Shown here: in pieces, positions 55,731 to 58,595 of the stretch
Layout: every line of letters starts with the position of its first letter
Position numbering within the stretch: position 1 is the stretch's first letter
Origin: Gammaproteobacteria bacterium
Lineage (GTDB): Bacteria; Pseudomonadota; Gammaproteobacteria; JAUIAT01
Direction of reading: 5' to 3'
Length of the DNA: 58,595 bases
Assembly: GCA_030425295.1 (NCBI GenBank)
Contig: JAUIAT010000013.1
Span: 1-58,595 of the forward strand
Notes under the pieces: model-generated
What the model was told of the DNA's origin: nothing
What the model saw: only the letters and a program-made list of their open reading frames with translations
Databases searched by the model: none
Translations under genes and position numbers: made by a program

Positions 55731-58595
55731 TCACTGAAAACGCTGTTGCATCGAGCGACTTGCGTTATTAGGTTCTACATACTCTAACCTTGTCGCAGGA
55801 TTACTATCAAATAAACTTAACCTACTACTTGGCATTCTAGCACTATGCCTGGATTTAATTTCATTTAAATTAATCTCTGCATTTTCAGGAAATAGTGATA
55901 TTTTTTTATGGTAATCAGATCCGTCTGTATTAAATATATTGGTGTCGCCTGAGTATTGCCTGCTTTCGTACATACCATCTATAATTGTTTGTTGCTGATC
56001 TTTGAAGTCATCATTGACATACCACCTTCTTGATTGCAAAAGCATCTCCGTTGATAGCACAATAGATCCATCCTCATGATCTATAAGTTTTTTATTGTCC
56101 AAGGTTACAGTTTTATACGATTTATTGTTTAACAAGTCTGTTAATAATGTTTTATAGCGCGCTAAAGTATCTTCTGAACCTAAAGGGTTCAGAAGCATAA
56201 GATTAAAGCTCCTATAACAATTTACCATTCCAAATAATGCATGGTTGCCTGATTTAAGAATAAAGAATCCATGTTTATGCCCACGACTTCTCATGTCACT
56301 TCTAAATGTGTGAAGTGATTGAGACAAATCATCTCTAGTAGCATCAAATAGCTTTTGCGATATATTTTTGTAAGCTGAATTAGAGTTTAATAACTTATTT
56401 ATATATTGGTTAGAATAACTTGGGTTAGGCCTAAACCTTTGGTTAGCTCTAGTTGCCTCGTATATCTCCTGCTCTTCAGAGTCATTACTTGCCCGAGTCC
56501 GTACTCTACTCGCTCTTGTTCTTGTTCTTCCTACTGGCTCTTCATCTACCATTAAGATTTCATTGTTAGGTTGAACTTCAATGACATCTTCATCATCCGC
56601 CATACGTTGCTGATCTTCTTGTACAGGAGCTGGAGTAACTTCTAGATACCAGCCATGCCTTGCATGATCAAAAGAAACTCCCCTATTATTTAGAACAATT
56701 CTTATATAAGAGGCGCTGATGGTATGTCCAAATGTCCTTAAAAAACTTGCTGACATTTCTCTTAAACTTAAATATGGATTATCTTTAACAATATTTTCCA
56801 AATAAGCAAACTGCAGCTCTCCAAGCCTTTCATGGTTAGCATTTTCTCCTCTATAGTGCCTATATATAAAATTAAATATGCGACTCACACCAATACGATA
56901 GCGCTCATTAATTGCATCTACAGAAGCTCCTTGAGCAAACATATTTATTATATTTTCAGACATATCATTATCTATATTTAAAATAGACCTATTAAGATAA
57001 ATATTTGAAATTGTGAGCATCTCGCGCTCCACATTACCCATCTCTTCCGTAAGAACGTGATCATGCGAGGCTTTATTATTGACATAGTTCTTATATGCAT
57101 TAATTCCCTGCTCTATTGCTTCTATTTTAGATAAATTTGGGTTTGACTCCCACAGCCCTACGACATAAAACAAGGATGCCGTATGCGCATACTGTTCTAC
57201 AGAAGTTGCCCTATAAGTGAGAATGTAGCTTTCTGTATATGCTTGTATGTATTCTTGCTGCAAATTGTTAGCATGATCTATATTATCTAATAAATCTTGG
57301 GAATAACTAATCGCAAAACTACGCAATATAGATATACTATCGTCATATTTCTTTGCAGCCTCCTCCCTGATAGCTTCATTATTGGTATCACTTAATAATA
57401 CAAAGAATATGTCAGATTTGGCTTGATATTTAGCCATGGCCCGAACTATAGAATACCCATCTGTATTATTTATAAACTTATTAAAACTAGAAGTATAAAG
57501 CTGATGAGAAAAATTTTGTTTTTCGCCATTCGACAATAAATTAAGGTTACTATTATGATTAAATAAATGTGCGGCTTTTCTCGCAATAAAAACTTCTGGA
57601 TTTTTTAAATATTTTTTTAGACCAATACCTTTTGCAAGGTTATTGACTATATAACTTGATGATTGATCTATAATTTGTTCCAAATTATAGTTGCGCCTGT
57701 CTTTAAGTTGATTGTAAAAACTAACATAATCCTTATACTTATTTTTAAATACATCAGACTGCGCATAAGGGGGATAATTAATTAAGCCAAAAGACGATAA
57801 AAGCTTCTCTTGAGAACAGATTGGTAGAATATTTTTAGTTTGTCGCCTAGCTCTTGATCTTAATTTTTCCCTAGTCATAAAGTAATTTAATATATTATCT
57901 ACCTTATTTTGCCAGTTATGTATTTGCGTATATTCTCTAGTAGTATTTATAGTCGCCTTGTAACTCCATATAGAATCTTCTTCGTTTTCATCTGCCATGT
58001 GATGATTTTGACTTACAGCAAACTCTGACCCTGCGTCATTACTATCGATAAAGTCATAATAACTAACTTCGTCAAAATCCTCTTCCGGAGAAACTTGATC
58101 TTCAATTCCCATAAGAGAATTCGCAACAATAATCATGGATCTTTCAATATAATTAAATTTATGAGTTTCTTCTGCAATTTGCTTCTGCCAAGAATTAAAC
58201 CAGGTGTAGACTTGAAGGTCGTTTATTTTGTAACCTAGATTAGCTAAAGACCAGAGGCTATTGGCAATAGCTTGAGAATTAAAAGAATCAGCTTTTGCTT
58301 GAGCTCTTTCTAATAGTCTTGCAACAGAGTTTTGCAGGGTATTAGCAGCAATATAAACTCCATGCTCTTTAAGCTTAGCTAAAGCCCAGAGACTATTGGC
58401 AATAGCTTGAGAATTAAAAGAATCAGCTTTTGCTTGAGCTCTTGCTAATAGTCTTGAAACAGAGTTTTGCAGAGTATTAGCAGCAATATAAACTCCATGC
58501 TCTTTAAGCTTAGCCAAAGCCCAGAGGCTATTGGCAATATCTTGAGAATTAAAAGAATCAGCTTTTGCTTGAGCTCTTGCTAATAGTCTTGAAAC
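55731..58595 (-). CDS. Large helical-repeat protein with tandem HTH segments (5' end beyond the window)
   Basis: The frame is open to the right edge; at least 954 residues are visible. An apparent start at 58517 is an internal TTG Leu codon inside a repeat. It opens with 45-residue repeats (135 bp), at least two full and two partial, with the core NSQAIANSLWALAKLKEHGV. These resemble octotricopeptide or FASTK-type helical repeats, known in organelle RNA-binding proteins. A helical middle part follows. At 56847-56963 and 56670-56823 two HTH-like segments occur in a row (AQGASVDAINERYRIGVSRI; PYLSLREMSASFLRTFGHTI), the second like the winged HTH of IS630-type transposases. Then come an Arg-rich run (RTRTRASRVRTRAS, near 56500) and a C-terminal domain I cannot place. 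Nucleic-acid binding is likely; a host-directed role is a guess. Confidence 0.75.
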   Translation of the reverse strand, partial: VSRLLARAQAKADSFNSQDIANSLWALAKLKEHGVYIAANTLQNSVSRLLARAQAKADSFNSQAIANSLWALAKLKEHGVYIAANTLQNSVARLLERAQAKADSFNSQAIANSLWSLANLGYKINDLQVYTWFNSWQKQIAEETHKFNYIERSMIIVANSLMGIEDQVSPEEDFDEVSYYDFIDSNDAGSEFAVSQNHHMADENEEDSIWSYKATINTTREYTQIHNWQNKVDNILNYFMTREKLRSRARRQTKNILPICSQEKLLSSFGLINYPPYAQSDVFKNKYKDYVSFYNQLKDRRNYNLEQIIDQSSSYIVNNLAKGIGLKKYLKNPEVFIARKAAHLFNHNSNLNLLSNGEKQNFSHQLYTSSFNKFINNTDGYSIVRAMAKYQAKSDIFFVLLSDTNNEAIREEAAKKYDDSISILRSFAISYSQDLLDNIDHANNLQQEYIQAYTESYILTYRATSVEQYAHTASLFYVVGLWESNPNLSKIEAIEQGINAYKNYVNNKASHDHVLTEEMGNVEREMLTISNIYLNRSILNIDNDMSENIINMFAQGASVDAINERYRIGVSRIFNFIYRHYRGENANHERLGELQFAYLENIVKDNPYLSLREMSASFLRTFGHTISASYIRIVLNNRGVSFDHARHGWYLEVTPAPVQEDQQRMADDEDVIEVQPNNEILMVDEEPVGRTRTRASRVRTRASNDSEEQEIYEATRANQRFRPNPSYSNQYINKLLNSNSAYKNISQKLFDATRDDLSQSLHTFRSDMRSRGHKHGFFILKSGNHALFGMVNCYRSFNLMLLNPLGSEDTLARYKTLLTDLLNNKSYKTVTLDNKKLIDHEDGSIVLSTEMLLQSRRWYVNDDFKDQQQTIIDGMYESRQYSGDTNIFNTDGSDYHKKISLFPENAEINLNEIKSRHSARMPSSRLSLFDSNPATRLEYVEPNNASRSMQQRFQ

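Noticed and set aside
55731..56300. Ulp1/YopJ-like cysteine peptidase domain at the C-terminus of the repeat protein
   Set aside because: GNHALFGMVNC and LLNPLG faintly recall the His and Asp motifs, but no Q...C pair is found at the expected place (DGSIVLS instead). The resemblance is too weak to call.
58517..58595. Start of the repeat protein at 58517
   Set aside because: The codon is TTG inside a repeat and the frame continues with matching repeat sequence to the window edge, so the gene is cut by the window.

Overview
The window is an AT-rich chromosomal segment of a gammaproteobacterium. Operon order supports this: initiator tRNA-rimP-nusA-infB-rbfA-truB, lepA-lepB-rnc-era-recO-(pdxJ), rppH-ptsP-lgt-thyA, serS-rarA-lolA-ftsK/trxB and accB-accC-prmA are all gammaproteobacterial arrangements. 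Low GC, many dispersed palindromic repeats and two very large proteins of no recognised family at accessory positions suggest a host-associated lineage such as the Legionellales. That placement is inference. No transposase, integrase, rRNA or CRISPR array is visible.

Layout. 1-6.6 kb (minus strand): an upstream gene entering from the left edge, a zinc-peptidase-like protein, serS, rarA, lolA, ftsK. 6.7-10.9 kb (plus): trxB, accB-accC, prmA. 10.9-17 kb (minus): the translation/transcription operon headed by initiator tRNA-Met. 17-20.5 kb: a PAP2 lipid phosphatase, converging on a bufferin-type copper-binding RiPP operon (DoxX-BufA-BufB-BufC). 20.8-23.4 kb: phosphomannomutase, dut, pdxJ. 23.8-31.5 kb: a four-gene exporter (HlyD adaptor, C39-peptidase ABC, second ABC with a large N-terminal domain, TolC-like channel) resembling NHLM/NHLP peptide exporters. 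It sits between recO and pdxJ, which are normally adjacent, and repeat elements lie on both sides. 31.8-37 kb: recO, era, rnc, lepB, lepA. 37.5-41.3 kb: a 1258-residue polytopic protein. 41.5-44.4 kb: ctpA-PAP2-CDP-alcohol phosphatidyltransferase, three overlapping genes whose first start codon lies in a long inverted repeat. 44.8-50.5 kb: ychJ-like, thyA, a small membrane protein, lgt, ptsP, rppH. 51-55.6 kb: nrdA and nrdB, with a promoter overlapping an NrdR-like box. 55.7 kb to the right edge: the C-terminal part of a large protein with 45-residue helical repeats (octotricopeptide-like) and two helix-turn-helix segments.

Non-coding DNA is dense in repeats. There are two MITE-like families of about 147-174 bp. 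They have different terminal inverted repeats (AGGGYCTGTTGACAATT and TAGGCAACGT types) but appear to share an internal sequence. There is also a family of short palindromic elements beginning GTCATYCC, a 21-bp tandem array derived from one of them, a 24-bp tandem array, a 244-bp element with its own terminal repeats, and a nested inverted repeat between nrdA and nrdB. Several repeats touch functional sites: one supplies part of the recO stop codon, one lies just upstream of the bufferin operon, and two lie back to back upstream of nrdA.

Where a better start than the longest reading frame was visible (rarA, truB, infB, nusA, the HlyD gene), the coordinates use it and the entry says why.
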